Shown here: positions 43,408 to 52,679 of the stretch, piece after piece
How the letters are laid out: the number at the start of each line of letters is the position of its first letter
Position numbering within the stretch: the stretch's first letter is position 1
From: JAAURB01 sp049647265
GTDB lineage: Bacteria > Cyanobacteriota > Cyanobacteriia > Cyanobacteriales > Microcoleaceae
Reading direction: 5' to 3'
Assembly (NCBI GenBank): GCA_049647265.1
Contig: JBARXJ010000029.1
Coordinates: 1-64,000, forward strand
Length of the DNA stretch: 64,000 nucleotides
Program-made: the position numbers and the translations under genes
The notes under the pieces: model-generated
What the model saw: only the letters and a program-made list of their open reading frames with translations
Database searches by the model: none
Told to the model about the DNA's origin: nothing

Positions 43408-44985
43408 TCACGCTTTCACTAACGGTTTATCTGTTGATTTATTTGTTTTGATAGGGGCGCGTAACGCTTCTTCTAAGGGCGCAAGACCGAGGCGTTCTTC
43501 TAATATATCCATCACCGCCCGACCAAAATCATTCGGGTTGCGTTGCCAAGCTTGCAGACACACTTCCCCAAAAAATGATCCCAAGGGTTCGGGGTTCCAC
43601 AATAGCTTGCGGGCTGTCCACGGTAACAAACTCATGGGGTCATAACTGGGATCGAGTAGATTTTGATCGAAGGCGTATTGTTCTAGGTGAGTATGGGGTT
43701 GTAAACCGATAAAGAAAATCGCGGGTTCGACTTTATCCGCCCCGAAAATCTTCTCTAATTCTCGGTGATAAGCTAGGGTTTGCCGAATGGTATCAAAGGT
43801 TTCATCAATCACGTTAAAGGAGTAATTCACCGAAACCAAGTCATTAAACCCGGCGGCTTTTAAGTCGCGGCAATTTTCCAATACCACCCGCAGGTTATAT
43901 CCCATCCGCATTTTCCGAACTAATTCTTGAGATCCACTGGTAATTCCAATCTCAAAATAGTTCATTCCGGTTTTTACCATCAGATCGCATAACTCCGGAC
44001 TCAGGTTATCGGCCCGAATATAAGCCGCCCAGTGAATATCATCCATCCCAGCATCGAGTAGCTTTTGTAACAATTCCACCGCATCATTGATAAACTTGCG
44101 GGCGGGGATAAATTGGGCATCGGTAAACCAGAAGTTCCGAATACCGCGATCGTAAAGTTGTCTAATTTCGGCAACCACTTCATCAGCCGGGTTAATGCGA
44201 ACTTGTTTCCCTTCAATTACCGTGTAAATACAATAGCAGCAGTTATGAGGACAACCGCGTTTAGTTTGAACCCCGATATAAAAATCTTGGTCTTGGAAAT
44301 AATATTCAAATGCCGGCCAAATGGTTTCGATATAATCGTAATTACAAGCGGTTTTTTCAATTGGGGCGGGCTTTTCGTGAATTAAGCGATCGCGCGGTGT
44401 AGTTTCACCGACAACATAACAACGTTCGTCGGATAAATCTTTACCCTGGAGTAGTCTTTCGAGTAAAGCTTCTCCTTCTCCCACTGATACAACTGTGCCT
44501 TTGGGTAAGCTTTTGCCCAGTTGTTCATAAAATACACTCACAGCCCCACCGCCGACAACGGCCCGCGCTTGGGGATTGTATTGTTGCGAACGTTTCAGAC
44601 CTCGTTTAATTAAACCCAGGTTGCGCCACAGTTCAGTATAGTACGATGCGGCGAGGCGTAAACCGCCGACTGCCCCTCGTAACTTGATCAAGGGATTTTT
44701 TGCATAGTAAAATTCAAAGGCATTTTGCAACGGGTTACCGCCTCGTCCACCAACCGGGGCGTAAATTTGGATATCTCGCCAAGAAAAGATGAGTAAGGTG
44801 GGTTGAAACTCATCTACACAGGCATCTAGGGCTTGGCGATAGTCTAAGGGAGGAACGGCCCCCAAATCAAAGATCCGCTGTTCAACTTCGGGAAATTGTT
44901 TGTGAACATGATCCGCCAGGTATACCACACCAATGGGAAAAATGGGGTTACAAGGCAGGCGAACATAAAGAATTTTATTGTTCAT
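43408..44985 (-). CDS. B12-binding-domain radical SAM protein
   Basis: About 525 residues from the ATG at 44985 (an upstream ATG at 45057 would add 24 unlike the family). The N-terminal 200 residues resemble a cobalamin-binding Rossmann domain (GVVYLADHV, PTLLIFSWRDIQIYAP, AVVGGGAVS). The radical SAM core has the 4Fe-4S motif C245-x3-C249-x2-C252 in RGCPHNCCYC. Such enzymes catalyse methylations or rearrangements; close cyanobacterial relatives have been linked by name to photosystem acclimation, which I cannot verify here. The absence of His in the CxxxCxxC spacing region is normal. Substrate unknown. Confidence 0.85.
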   Translation of the reverse strand: MNNKILYVRLPCNPIFPIGVVYLADHVHKQFPEVEQRIFDLGAVPPLDYRQALDACVDEFQPTLLIFSWRDIQIYAPVGGRGGNPLQNAFEFYYAKNPLIKLRGAVGGLRLAASYYTELWRNLGLIKRGLKRSQQYNPQARAVVGGGAVSVFYEQLGKSLPKGTVVSVGEGEALLERLLQGKDLSDERCYVVGETTPRDRLIHEKPAPIEKTACNYDYIETIWPAFEYYFQDQDFYIGVQTKRGCPHNCCYCIYTVIEGKQVRINPADEVVAEIRQLYDRGIRNFWFTDAQFIPARKFINDAVELLQKLLDAGMDDIHWAAYIRADNLSPELCDLMVKTGMNYFEIGITSGSQELVRKMRMGYNLRVVLENCRDLKAAGFNDLVSVNYSFNVIDETFDTIRQTLAYHRELEKIFGADKVEPAIFFIGLQPHTHLEQYAFDQNLLDPSYDPMSLLPWTARKLLWNPEPLGSFFGEVCLQAWQRNPNDFGRAVMDILEERLGLAPLEEALRAPIKTNKSTDKPLVKA

Positions 44986-45358
44986 AACGGTTGTGAATGA
45001 GACTAAATCTGAGGATAAACTTGATTTTGACGGAAAACTGTTTATATTACTTAACAATATTTTAGACTTTTTTCGCGATAGTCTGGATAATGATTAGGAT
45101 TCTTAAAATTTGTTTAAAAAATATAAAGCGTAAGTAACGAGAGATTAAGGCTGATTTTGAGAGCATTTTGAATCTTGGGAAGATAAAAAGTAGGCTCAAG
45201 TCGTGTAAAGCACAGAATTACAAGATTTTTCTTGACCTAGCTCACTCAGAATCAGTATGATTTTCGATTGGTAGTAGGAGTTACAACCAATGGGGATCGT
45301 AAAGTGTTAGCGTGTCTATAGAGTTTAAATGACCTATTAACACACCTCTTTAGCAGCT
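44986..45358. other. Divergent spacer
   Basis: Must contain promoters for the radical SAM gene (leftward) and the DUF1830 gene (rightward). AT-rich, with no hairpin or coding remnant that I can support. Confidence 0.45.
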
Positions 45359-45745
45359 ATGGCTCAAATTCTCGATCCTTTACCATCCAACACTTCCAAC
45401 CGAATTTTATGTTGCTATGTTAACGCCACCAGCAGCATTCAGATCGCTCGCATCAGTAATATTTCTAACTGGTATTTTGAGCGAGTGGTCTTTCCCGGAC
45501 AACGTCTGGTGTTTGAAGCGGTTGCAGAAGCGATGTTAGAAATTCATACCGGTGCAATGGCCAGTGCAATTATCTCGGATACCATCCCCTGTGGACGGCT
45601 ACAAATTGATCAAAATTTACCTGTGGTTGAGGAAACTCATGTGACAGCCGCAGCTAAAGCTTATCACCAACGGATGAGCCAGCGCAACGTTAGTATACCC
45701 ATGCCAGAACCGTTAACAACACCTGCTTTAAGTTCTGTTGAATAA
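45359..45745 (+). CDS. DUF1830 domain protein
   Basis: 128 residues. The family core runs from about residue 14 to 85: NRILCCYVNATSSIQIARI, WYFERVVFPGQRLVFEA and IHTGAMASAIISDTIPC. DUF1830 is confined largely to cyanobacteria and has no known function; the compact size suggests a small regulatory or binding protein. It is a single gene, convergent with the methyltransferase gene. An inverted repeat GATCTCCA/TGGAGATC (45775-45782/45801-45808) lies in the shared 3' spacer but lacks a T-run. Confidence 0.85.
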   Translation: MAQILDPLPSNTSNRILCCYVNATSSIQIARISNISNWYFERVVFPGQRLVFEAVAEAMLEIHTGAMASAIISDTIPCGRLQIDQNLPVVEETHVTAAAKAYHQRMSQRNVSIPMPEPLTTPALSSVE

Positions 45746-45815
45746 AAAAAACCCTTTTAAATTGTGCCATTAGTGATCTCCATCTAGATTTTGGTTTCGG
45801 TGGAGATCCCAATTG

Positions 45816-48128
45816 TTAAGTTGATTTACGACGAGCGCGAACTGCTGACTTCAATAATTTAAGCTTGTAAGGATCGGCATCTGCACGCCACTGTACCCGA
45901 TGACCTTTAAGTTCAGCGCAATGCTCCTCTAAGCAGTTTAACCATCCTTGACGAGTTTGAATCGATTTCCAGTCATCTAACAATCCCCAGTCTTGCTCTT
46001 GTTGAGTCAGCTTAGCAAACTTACTATACAACGGATAATCCGCTGTGACAAACATTTCTTTGCGATGCAAAATCGGTGAATTGGGGCCATCGTATCCGCG
46101 ATAAGTGACTTGGAGATCTTGGAGATCAATTTCCATCCGGGTTGAGAGAACAGGATGGGGATCGGTCTCAAATTCTGGATAAAATAAATAGGTAATTTTT
46201 GGCGTTTTAGTATGAAATTTCACTAAAGTTGCTGCTTCTAAACGACCAATAGTGCGGTTGGCGCAGCCTTCATACAGCCGTAATAATGGGTTAAGTTGTT
46301 CTAAAGCCGAAACATGAACCCACAGAGAAGCAGAACGTTTTTGACCGACTTCACTTTGTTGGCAACATTGAGCAATTTTTTGTAAATCACCAATACTAAA
46401 TAACATTTGATCCGCGAGAACACAAGCGGCTTTATAACTGCCAAATAAGCCTTTAATATCATGCTGAATAATGGATTCAAGCTGAGAGAGTTTCGGACGA
46501 GAACTAAACTGAGTTAAGGCTAAGTAAACCAGTAAATCCTGACGGCGTTTTTGAGCGATAATATCCCATTCTTGGGGATCGGTTGCTTGTAAAATCACCT
46601 TAAAAGCGCGATAGAAAGTATTAAATTCGGCTTTAATTTCAGATTCGGTTGCTAACTCTCCAGAGACGGGTAAACGACCGCGATGGCTAACAAATTCAAT
46701 GACAGGTTGTAGCAGGGTTTCGTAGTCTTCAAACCGCTTAACATATTGACGAACTTGAGGAGAACGAACCCGAGAATGAAACCGAGAGGCCCGAAAACTT
46801 TCTCTTTGAGACTCATCCCGAAAGACAAAATAAATACCTAAATCGATAGGAATCGCATCGACACCTAAGACTTGATCGATATAAGTTTTAAGTTCTTCTT
46901 GTTGATAATATTTCTGAAAGGTATTTCGTCGAGTAATTACACCATCACTATAAGCCATCACACCGCGATCGCGATCGGCAATTAAAATTTGTGCAGAAAC
47001 AATTAAAACTTTTTTCGTCAATTCCCATGCATTTAATAACGCTTCTCTCCGTTCTGTTTGATCTTCGATCACATTAATCACATAACCTAAATTAATAATA
47101 TCGGCTGTTCTTAACTCACGCTCGGGTGCATAATAAGGGTCCCATCCGGCTGTCTCAAATCCCTGCTTTGCTAACAATTTAACATCGCTTCCATGACCAC
47201 AACCATAATCAAAAAAGGTAGCTGATTCTGGAAAAAGTTCAGCTTCTAAACAGAGTTTAACAGGGCGGGATAGGGTTTTCCGAACTAGGGCAGCTTTATG
47301 TCGTTCAATGGTGGGGATTAATGGCGTGGGTTGAGTATTTTCTAATATAGAAATGACTTGATGATCCTGAATTTCTACCCCATTTTTTTCTAAATGCTGT
47401 TGCCACCCTTTGTATGTTCCAATTGTACGATATAACCGTTCTGAATCTAAATTATCATTCTGAATAGCACTATTATTTTTATCCAGTAATCCTAACTTTT
47501 CTTCGTCTTTGGTTAACTGAGAGAATATTTTATAATGAGGATATTCTGCCGTAACAAATGTTTCTTTGCGATGAAGGATCGGGGGGTTGTCGCTGATAAA
47601 ATAATTATTTTTTCTCACTTTACCATTCGGTAAATTAACTTGAATACTTGATTTTAAAACCGGATGAGCGTCTTGGTCAAAATCTGGATAATAAAGATAG
47701 GAAATCACTTGCTGATTCGTATGAAATTTAATAATTGTTGTTTGATAATCTGTCGGGATAAAAGAACGTCCCCATTGCTCTGCTAAACGAAGTAAAGGAT
47801 TGAGTTGAGACACAGCAGAAACATGAACATACAAAGCCGTGGGTAACTTTTTACCAATTGGACTTTGTTGACAAATCTGAGCAATATGATTAACTTGGTT
47901 AAGGCTAAGCCAAAGTTGGTAGACATTTTGACAAGCATAATGATAGCTTCCAAATACCTTTTGTAAGTCCGGTTGAAGCGGGGTAAATACATGGCAGGAA
48001 GCCGGAATTTGAAAGTTTAAGCCATTGCTAGCTAAATGAACAATCAAATCATTCGCATCTTCAACAGAATTCTGGCAAGAATCTGGTGTAATATTTGAAA
48101 GGATGGGGTGATGAGTCATCTGATGCAT
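45816..48128 (-). CDS. DNA phosphorothioation-associated putative methyltransferase, with duplicated flanking domains
   Basis: About 770 residues from the ATG at 48128 (a TTG at 48134 is possible). The centre is a Rossmann methyltransferase: ERHKAALVRKTLSRPVKL, then motif I FFDYGCGHGSD (about 305-315), and AGWDPYY. This matches the family seen beside dnd phosphorothioation genes. Flanking it are two copies of one domain: residues about 55-260 and 558-748 share FGSY, CQQSxxGxK, LxVHVSAxxQLNPLLRL, KFHT and PPILHRKE-like blocks. No dnd, pbe or ssp gene is in the window, so it is an orphan here. DNA or another nucleic acid as substrate is inferred from the family only. Confidence 0.85.
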   Translation of the reverse strand: MHQMTHHPILSNITPDSCQNSVEDANDLIVHLASNGLNFQIPASCHVFTPLQPDLQKVFGSYHYACQNVYQLWLSLNQVNHIAQICQQSPIGKKLPTALYVHVSAVSQLNPLLRLAEQWGRSFIPTDYQTTIIKFHTNQQVISYLYYPDFDQDAHPVLKSSIQVNLPNGKVRKNNYFISDNPPILHRKETFVTAEYPHYKIFSQLTKDEEKLGLLDKNNSAIQNDNLDSERLYRTIGTYKGWQQHLEKNGVEIQDHQVISILENTQPTPLIPTIERHKAALVRKTLSRPVKLCLEAELFPESATFFDYGCGHGSDVKLLAKQGFETAGWDPYYAPERELRTADIINLGYVINVIEDQTERREALLNAWELTKKVLIVSAQILIADRDRGVMAYSDGVITRRNTFQKYYQQEELKTYIDQVLGVDAIPIDLGIYFVFRDESQRESFRASRFHSRVRSPQVRQYVKRFEDYETLLQPVIEFVSHRGRLPVSGELATESEIKAEFNTFYRAFKVILQATDPQEWDIIAQKRRQDLLVYLALTQFSSRPKLSQLESIIQHDIKGLFGSYKAACVLADQMLFSIGDLQKIAQCCQQSEVGQKRSASLWVHVSALEQLNPLLRLYEGCANRTIGRLEAATLVKFHTKTPKITYLFYPEFETDPHPVLSTRMEIDLQDLQVTYRGYDGPNSPILHRKEMFVTADYPLYSKFAKLTQQEQDWGLLDDWKSIQTRQGWLNCLEEHCAELKGHRVQWRADADPYKLKLLKSAVRARRKST

Positions 48129-48364
48129 CTTCAAACCGCCCTGTTTCAGTTATTGATTTTTGCTATTATTGCTGATATTTAGTGATCTTACACCCAATGT
48201 GTCCCATTTCATCATAAATAAATCCTGAATATTAACCCTCTGATCTGTCATAAACTTAATTCAATTAAAGATCAAAGCATTGTAATTCTTTCTATCTTTT
48301 GATGGATGAAAATTTTAACCTTCTCAATTAAAGTGTACAAAGTTTTCAATTGCTTTAATATTTT

Positions 48365-49276
48365 ATGGTCGATCAACTGCTAAACACAGTCACAAAAAGC
48401 TTACAAGATATCGTAGGAAGTAGTATTAAAATTATCCCTGCGCTTCTCATTGGTTTAGTTATCATCTTTTTAACGCGCTACGCTGCTCGCTTTATTCAAA
48501 ATCTTGTTATTCAGGTGACTCGAAGAACAATTCGGAGTCGTTCCTTACAGCTTTTGCTTGCAAAAACCAGCCACGTTGCCACTTGGGTGATTGGGGTATT
48601 AATGGCTTGTGTGATAGCATTCCCAGGCTTAAGATTGGGGGATTTAGTTGCCACTTTAGGACTGAGTTCTGTTGCCATTGGTTTCGCGTTTCAAGATATT
48701 TTTAAGAACTTTTTAGCCGGAATATTACTTCTTTTACAAGAACCTTTTAAAATAGATGACCAGATCATTATCGGTGATTATGAAGGAACAGTTGAAAAGA
48801 TAGATGTCCGAACTACAAAAATCCGAACCTATCAAGGTGAACAGGTTTTATTACCGAATTCAACTGTATTTACAAGCGCCGTCCAAGTTAGAACTGCATT
48901 TAGTTCTAGAAGAACAGATTTAGCAGTCGGAGTAGATTATAATACTTCATTAAAGCAGGCTATGGAAATTTTAGAAAGTACAATTAGCCAAGTAGAAGGG
49001 GTTTTGGACAGTCCAGAACCAGAAATTGATGTGGTTAATTTTGGCGATAGTTCGATTGATTTTATTGTTCGTTATTGGACAAAATCGCAGCAAAAATCTG
49101 TCCGAACTATCCAAACAAAAGTAATGATCTCGATTAAATCTGCCTTGGATAAAGCTGAGATTAGTATTCCCTATCCGATTCGGACACTTTACTTCTATAA
49201 TCAAGATCAATATAACGATGATATGCCTGACGGAAATCACAAAGCGTCATCTCAGGATAATATTTATTCAGCTTAA
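48365..49276 (+). CDS. MscS family mechanosensitive ion channel
   Basis: 303 residues. Three membrane segments: about 17-37, 68-92, and the pore helix TM3 around LGLSSVAIGFAFQDIFKNFL, leading to LLLLQEPFKIDDQIIIGDYEG, the start of the beta domain (quoted in parts). The MscS C-terminal alpha/beta domain follows to about residue 280. The channel opens on membrane tension to release osmolytes. The last 25 residues are polar and variable. A bidirectional terminator follows at 49327. Confidence 0.94.
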   Translation: MVDQLLNTVTKSLQDIVGSSIKIIPALLIGLVIIFLTRYAARFIQNLVIQVTRRTIRSRSLQLLLAKTSHVATWVIGVLMACVIAFPGLRLGDLVATLGLSSVAIGFAFQDIFKNFLAGILLLLQEPFKIDDQIIIGDYEGTVEKIDVRTTKIRTYQGEQVLLPNSTVFTSAVQVRTAFSSRRTDLAVGVDYNTSLKQAMEILESTISQVEGVLDSPEPEIDVVNFGDSSIDFIVRYWTKSQQKSVRTIQTKVMISIKSALDKAEISIPYPIRTLYFYNQDQYNDDMPDGNHKASSQDNIYSA

Positions 49277-49319
49277 GAAACGGTACAGAGCTTCTATAAG
49301 ATCTACCATGTAAAATAAT

Positions 49320-49366
49320 TAAAAAGGATAGAGAGATTAAATTAAGCACTCTCTATCTTTCTCTTT
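49320..49366. terminator. Bidirectional terminator between convergent genes
   Basis: GATAGAGAG (49327-49335) and CTCTCTATC (49349-49357) form a 9-bp stem with a 13-base loop. T-rich sequence follows on the plus strand and CTTTTTAATT on the minus strand, so it can serve both the MscS gene and the small gene at 49399. Confidence 0.75.
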
Positions 49367-49398
49367 CTGAACTTTAAAAATAAGATTGATATTAATAC

Positions 49399-49653
49399 TT
49401 ATAGAGAGGAAGGACTATCGGGTGCAATTTCAAGTCCGCCTTTATTTTTAACAATCTGTTGGTCAGTAATTAGATCGCTTAACTCATTAATTTCAACCCC
49501 AATATCTTCACAGGCTTGCTTTAAACTCGCTTGAAAAGCCGCTAAATCTTCTCCATATCCACAATTGTAAGCTGCTTCTTTTATTCCCTGTTTAGCATTG
49601 GCTTTAGCACAATCAATTAGTTCTGTTCCAGATAATGGTTTTTGAGCGGGCAT
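49399..49653 (-). CDS. Small conserved-looking hypothetical protein
   Basis: 84 residues, soluble, mildly acidic, with three Cys in SGTELIDCAKANAKQG, AYNCGYGED and LKQACEDIGVE. AGGAAAAAAGTT precedes the ATG. The body reads like a small helical cyanobacterial protein, but I recognise no family. It ends at a bidirectional terminator. Function unknown. Confidence 0.6.
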   Translation of the reverse strand: MPAQKPLSGTELIDCAKANAKQGIKEAAYNCGYGEDLAAFQASLKQACEDIGVEINELSDLITDQQIVKNKGGLEIAPDSPSSL

Positions 49654-49836
49654 AACTTTTTTCCTATGGTATATGAATATTCAGATACTTGTCTAATCGT
49701 TATTATATCATAAAATATTAGCTCAAAATCAATCAGATAAACAAAGAAAAAATAAAATTTTCTATCAATTGAGTGTCAATAAATCTAGAGAAAGATGTCT
49801 TGGAGAGCGATCCGTTATATTATGATCGTTTAAGTC

Positions 49837-50293
49837 ATGAGTGAAACCTTAAAAAATATGAATCACGAAGATTACATGAAAATTGCGATAGAAGAAGCGA
49901 AAAAAGGAGATATGCCTTATGGCGCTGTATTAGTCAAGGATGACAAAGTGGTCATGAAAGGATACAATACAGCGAGCGCGAGACAATGATGTGGAGGCGA
50001 GTGGAGAAATTAATGTTCTTCGTCAATTCGCTAAAAAAATAGGAAACTATGATTTAGATCTATTGAAAGGTTATACCCTTTATACAACTTGTGAACCTTG
50101 CGCGATGTGTGCAGCCGCTTGTGTTTGGATTGGTGTCTCAGAGATTGTTTATGGCGCTTCTGTAGAGCAATTATTGAATATTGGTTCAGAACAAATTGAT
50201 ATTTCTTGCCAAACAATTGTGGATAAAGGGTTTCAAAAAATCAATGTTGTATCGGGAATACTCGCCGAAGAATGTTGTGCTTTGTTTAAGTAA
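49837..50293 (+). pseudogene. Nucleoside deaminase (CMP/dCMP-deaminase fold), frameshifted
   Basis: The 5' frame from ATG 49837 reads MKIAIEEAKKGDMPYGAVLV, a deaminase start, and stops at TGA 49987. Removing one base at about 49978 joins it in frame to the 3' part (NTAS-RDNDV...EINVLRQF) that ends at 50293. The zinc PCxxC motif is intact (CEPCAMC), but the HAE motif reads SGE: the zinc-binding His is replaced by Ser. The gene therefore has both a frameshift and a lost catalytic ligand and should be inactive. Relatives deaminate guanine, cytosine or tRNA adenosine; which one this was is unclear. Confidence 0.88.
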
Positions 50294-50338
50294 ATTACTA
50301 AGTTTTTTAATATCTAATTATCATTAATTAATTGAATT

Positions 50339-51742
50339 ATGAAAGTCAAAAAACTAAATCAATGGAGTTGGTGGAGTAAATTAGTTGCGTTAATAACTCT
50401 CGCCAACTTTTTATTAGTTTTATTTAATCTGAGCTATATTTCTTTTAGAGATATTTATTTTAAGCAAATTCCCAGTTTAGTCAGATTATACGATCCTGTC
50501 AAAGGCATCGAACCTCATCCAGATACAACTCAATATTTAGATACAGTTGATAGTTTAACTGTAACACTGTCTCAGAATCAATTATCCAGTCCATCCACAG
50601 AAGTATTGCTTGCTTCTTTACGACAACAAAGCGAAGAAATCTTACTAGAAAATCCGTTTAGCGCTGCCAATAAATTTGGTACATTTGCGAAGTTAAAACG
50701 GCGAATAGAATCTTATGTCAATGCGACTTCAGCGCGTCAAGGGTTTACAACCTTTTGGAGTCAAGACTATTTAAATCAAGTTGGTACAGCAGAAGCATTA
50801 CGTTATTTTAATCAACAAATTCGTCCGTTAATGGAGGTAAATTATTATCGAGGAATTGATGATAATGGTCAATATATTGATAAATTCCTAATTATAGATT
50901 TATATTTTATCCTATTTTTCGCCATAGAATATTTGAGCAGAACTTTATGGTATTCGATTAAAACGCCTAATACAAATTGGCTCGATGCATTACTCAGACG
51001 ATGGTATGATGCTATTCTATTAATTCCGGCTTGGCGATGGTTAAGAATCATTCCTTTGTCAGTACGATTACATAAATCTGGCTTAGTCAATATGGAAAGA
51101 GTTTTGGCGCAAACCACCCATGAACCTGCTGCCTATTTAGCCGATAGAGTCTCAACTTTTTTAATGGTACGGCTGATTAATCAAGCGAAAGAATCAATCG
51201 AAACGGGTGAAATGACTCAATCTTTATTGAATTCTTCTCCTTATGTCCAAGTGAGTAATATAGACAAAATTGATGCTATTACAGATCGGATTTTACAACT
51301 CACAATTTATAAAGTTTTACCGCAAGTTAAACCGGATTTAGAATTACTATTACGTCATAGTTTAGCAGAAGCCGTTCAAGGATCTGATCTGTACAAAGGA
51401 TTACAACAAATTCCGGGAATTGCTGGAATTCCGGCTGACACATTAGATCAATTCTCTGACTATTTAGCCACGACAACCTGTGATGTTTTAGCCTCTTCTT
51501 ATGCCGATTTAGAAGGACGAGAACGGTTTGAACAACTTGTGGGTAATTTTAAGCAGGTTTTACGGCAAGAATTACAAGATGAAAAAACACAAGCAGAATT
51601 ACAAAAATGGATGTCTGATTGGTTAGAAGAACTTAAAATTAATTATGTTCAAAAATCCAATCAACCCGATCCAGAACAAACCTTAGATGAAGCAGAACAG
51701 TTACGAGACGCTTCTAATTCTCAAACCTTAGATGCTGTTTAA
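50339..51742 (+). CDS. Conserved cyanobacterial membrane protein, ion-channel-like segment
   Basis: 467 residues of unrecognised function. A membrane helix lies near the N-terminus (about 15-35); a second hydrophobic pair sits at about 180-250 (FLIIDLYFILFFAIEYLSR and the Arg-containing AWRWLRIIPLSVRL), which recalls an S3-S4 voltage-sensor pair but lacks a pore. The C-terminal 200 residues are soluble and helical, with an acidic end. It follows the dead deaminase by 45 bases and is convergent with truB, stop codons 9 bases apart. No motif supports an enzyme. Confidence 0.65.
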   Translation: MKVKKLNQWSWWSKLVALITLANFLLVLFNLSYISFRDIYFKQIPSLVRLYDPVKGIEPHPDTTQYLDTVDSLTVTLSQNQLSSPSTEVLLASLRQQSEEILLENPFSAANKFGTFAKLKRRIESYVNATSARQGFTTFWSQDYLNQVGTAEALRYFNQQIRPLMEVNYYRGIDDNGQYIDKFLIIDLYFILFFAIEYLSRTLWYSIKTPNTNWLDALLRRWYDAILLIPAWRWLRIIPLSVRLHKSGLVNMERVLAQTTHEPAAYLADRVSTFLMVRLINQAKESIETGEMTQSLLNSSPYVQVSNIDKIDAITDRILQLTIYKVLPQVKPDLELLLRHSLAEAVQGSDLYKGLQQIPGIAGIPADTLDQFSDYLATTTCDVLASSYADLEGRERFEQLVGNFKQVLRQELQDEKTQAELQKWMSDWLEELKINYVQKSNQPDPEQTLDEAEQLRDASNSQTLDAV

Positions 51743-51751
51743 AAAAGTAGA

Positions 51752-52645
51752 TTATTGATTATGAATCACCACCTGCGGTGCTAAACCTAAACCGGATTCT
51801 GAATTAACGATTTTACCAATTCCTAAAAATCGCTCGTTTTGTTGATAAACTCTAATCGGATTTTGAGCGGTTATTTCAGTCGAAATATCGATCACTTGTC
51901 CTTGACACCATCGCTTTGCTTCTTCACTAAGAAGGTTTATTTTTGCTAAATGTTTTAACCCGACGGCTGGATCTAACGGTTGAAAGGTTTGTTGTTGAAC
52001 TTGAGTTTCTAATTCCTCTAAAGTTAGACTATTTGTTAAGTCAAATCCACTGCTTTTTGTCCGCACTAACTGCGCTAAAGTTCCGCCGATTTTTAGCTGT
52101 TCTCCCCAGTCTCTAGCGATAGAACGAATATAAGTGCCGCTACCACAATCAATTGCCACTTCTAGCTGTGGAAACTCTCCTGGATGCCAAGCTAAAATCT
52201 CAATATTAAACACTTCAACCGTTCGCACCGGAACCTCTATTTCTTCTCCTTTTCGTGCCAGATCATATAAGCGTTTTCCATCCACTTGAATGGCACTATA
52301 ACGTGGCGGAATTTGTTTGATTTTACCCATAAAATCAGGTAAAATAGACTTAACGTCTTCTAAGCTTAAATCAGAGACAGATTGAGAAGTTAAAGTTTCT
52401 CCTTCTAAATCATCTGTTGTGGTGGTCATGCCAAATTGAATCGTAGCATGATAAGCCTTTTGAGGCGGTAAAAACTGGATTAATCGGGTGGCTTTTCCAA
52501 TGGCAATCGGTAACACCCCAGTAGCCGCCGGATCGAGGGTTCCAGCGTGTCCCACTCGCTTTAATCGTAGTAAACGACGGACTCGCGCCACACAATCATG
52601 AGACGTAAAACCCGCCGATTTATTTAAGTTGAGAAACCCTAGCAT
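51752..52645 (-). CDS. truB: tRNA pseudouridine(55) synthase TruB
   Basis: 297 residues, typical length. The catalytic Asp is D38 in HAGTLDPAATGVLP; further family motifs are KAYHATIQFG, PRYSAIQVDGKRLYDLAR (in part) and CGSGTYIRSIARDWG. It makes pseudouridine 55 in the T-loop of tRNAs. A PUA-like C-terminal domain follows from about residue 235. It lies 34 bases before the next gene upstream on the same strand (RTX protein), but no functional link is apparent. Confidence 0.97.
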   Translation of the reverse strand: MLGFLNLNKSAGFTSHDCVARVRRLLRLKRVGHAGTLDPAATGVLPIAIGKATRLIQFLPPQKAYHATIQFGMTTTTDDLEGETLTSQSVSDLSLEDVKSILPDFMGKIKQIPPRYSAIQVDGKRLYDLARKGEEIEVPVRTVEVFNIEILAWHPGEFPQLEVAIDCGSGTYIRSIARDWGEQLKIGGTLAQLVRTKSSGFDLTNSLTLEELETQVQQQTFQPLDPAVGLKHLAKINLLSEEAKRWCQGQVIDISTEITAQNPIRVYQQNERFLGIGKIVNSESGLGLAPQVVIHNQ

Positions 52646-52679
52646 TGTGTAATTTAAAGAAATGATGACTCAGATTCTA

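Noticed and set aside
45775..45808. Terminator between DUF1830 and the methyltransferase gene
   Set aside because: The 8-bp inverted repeat is real, but neither strand has a T-run after it.
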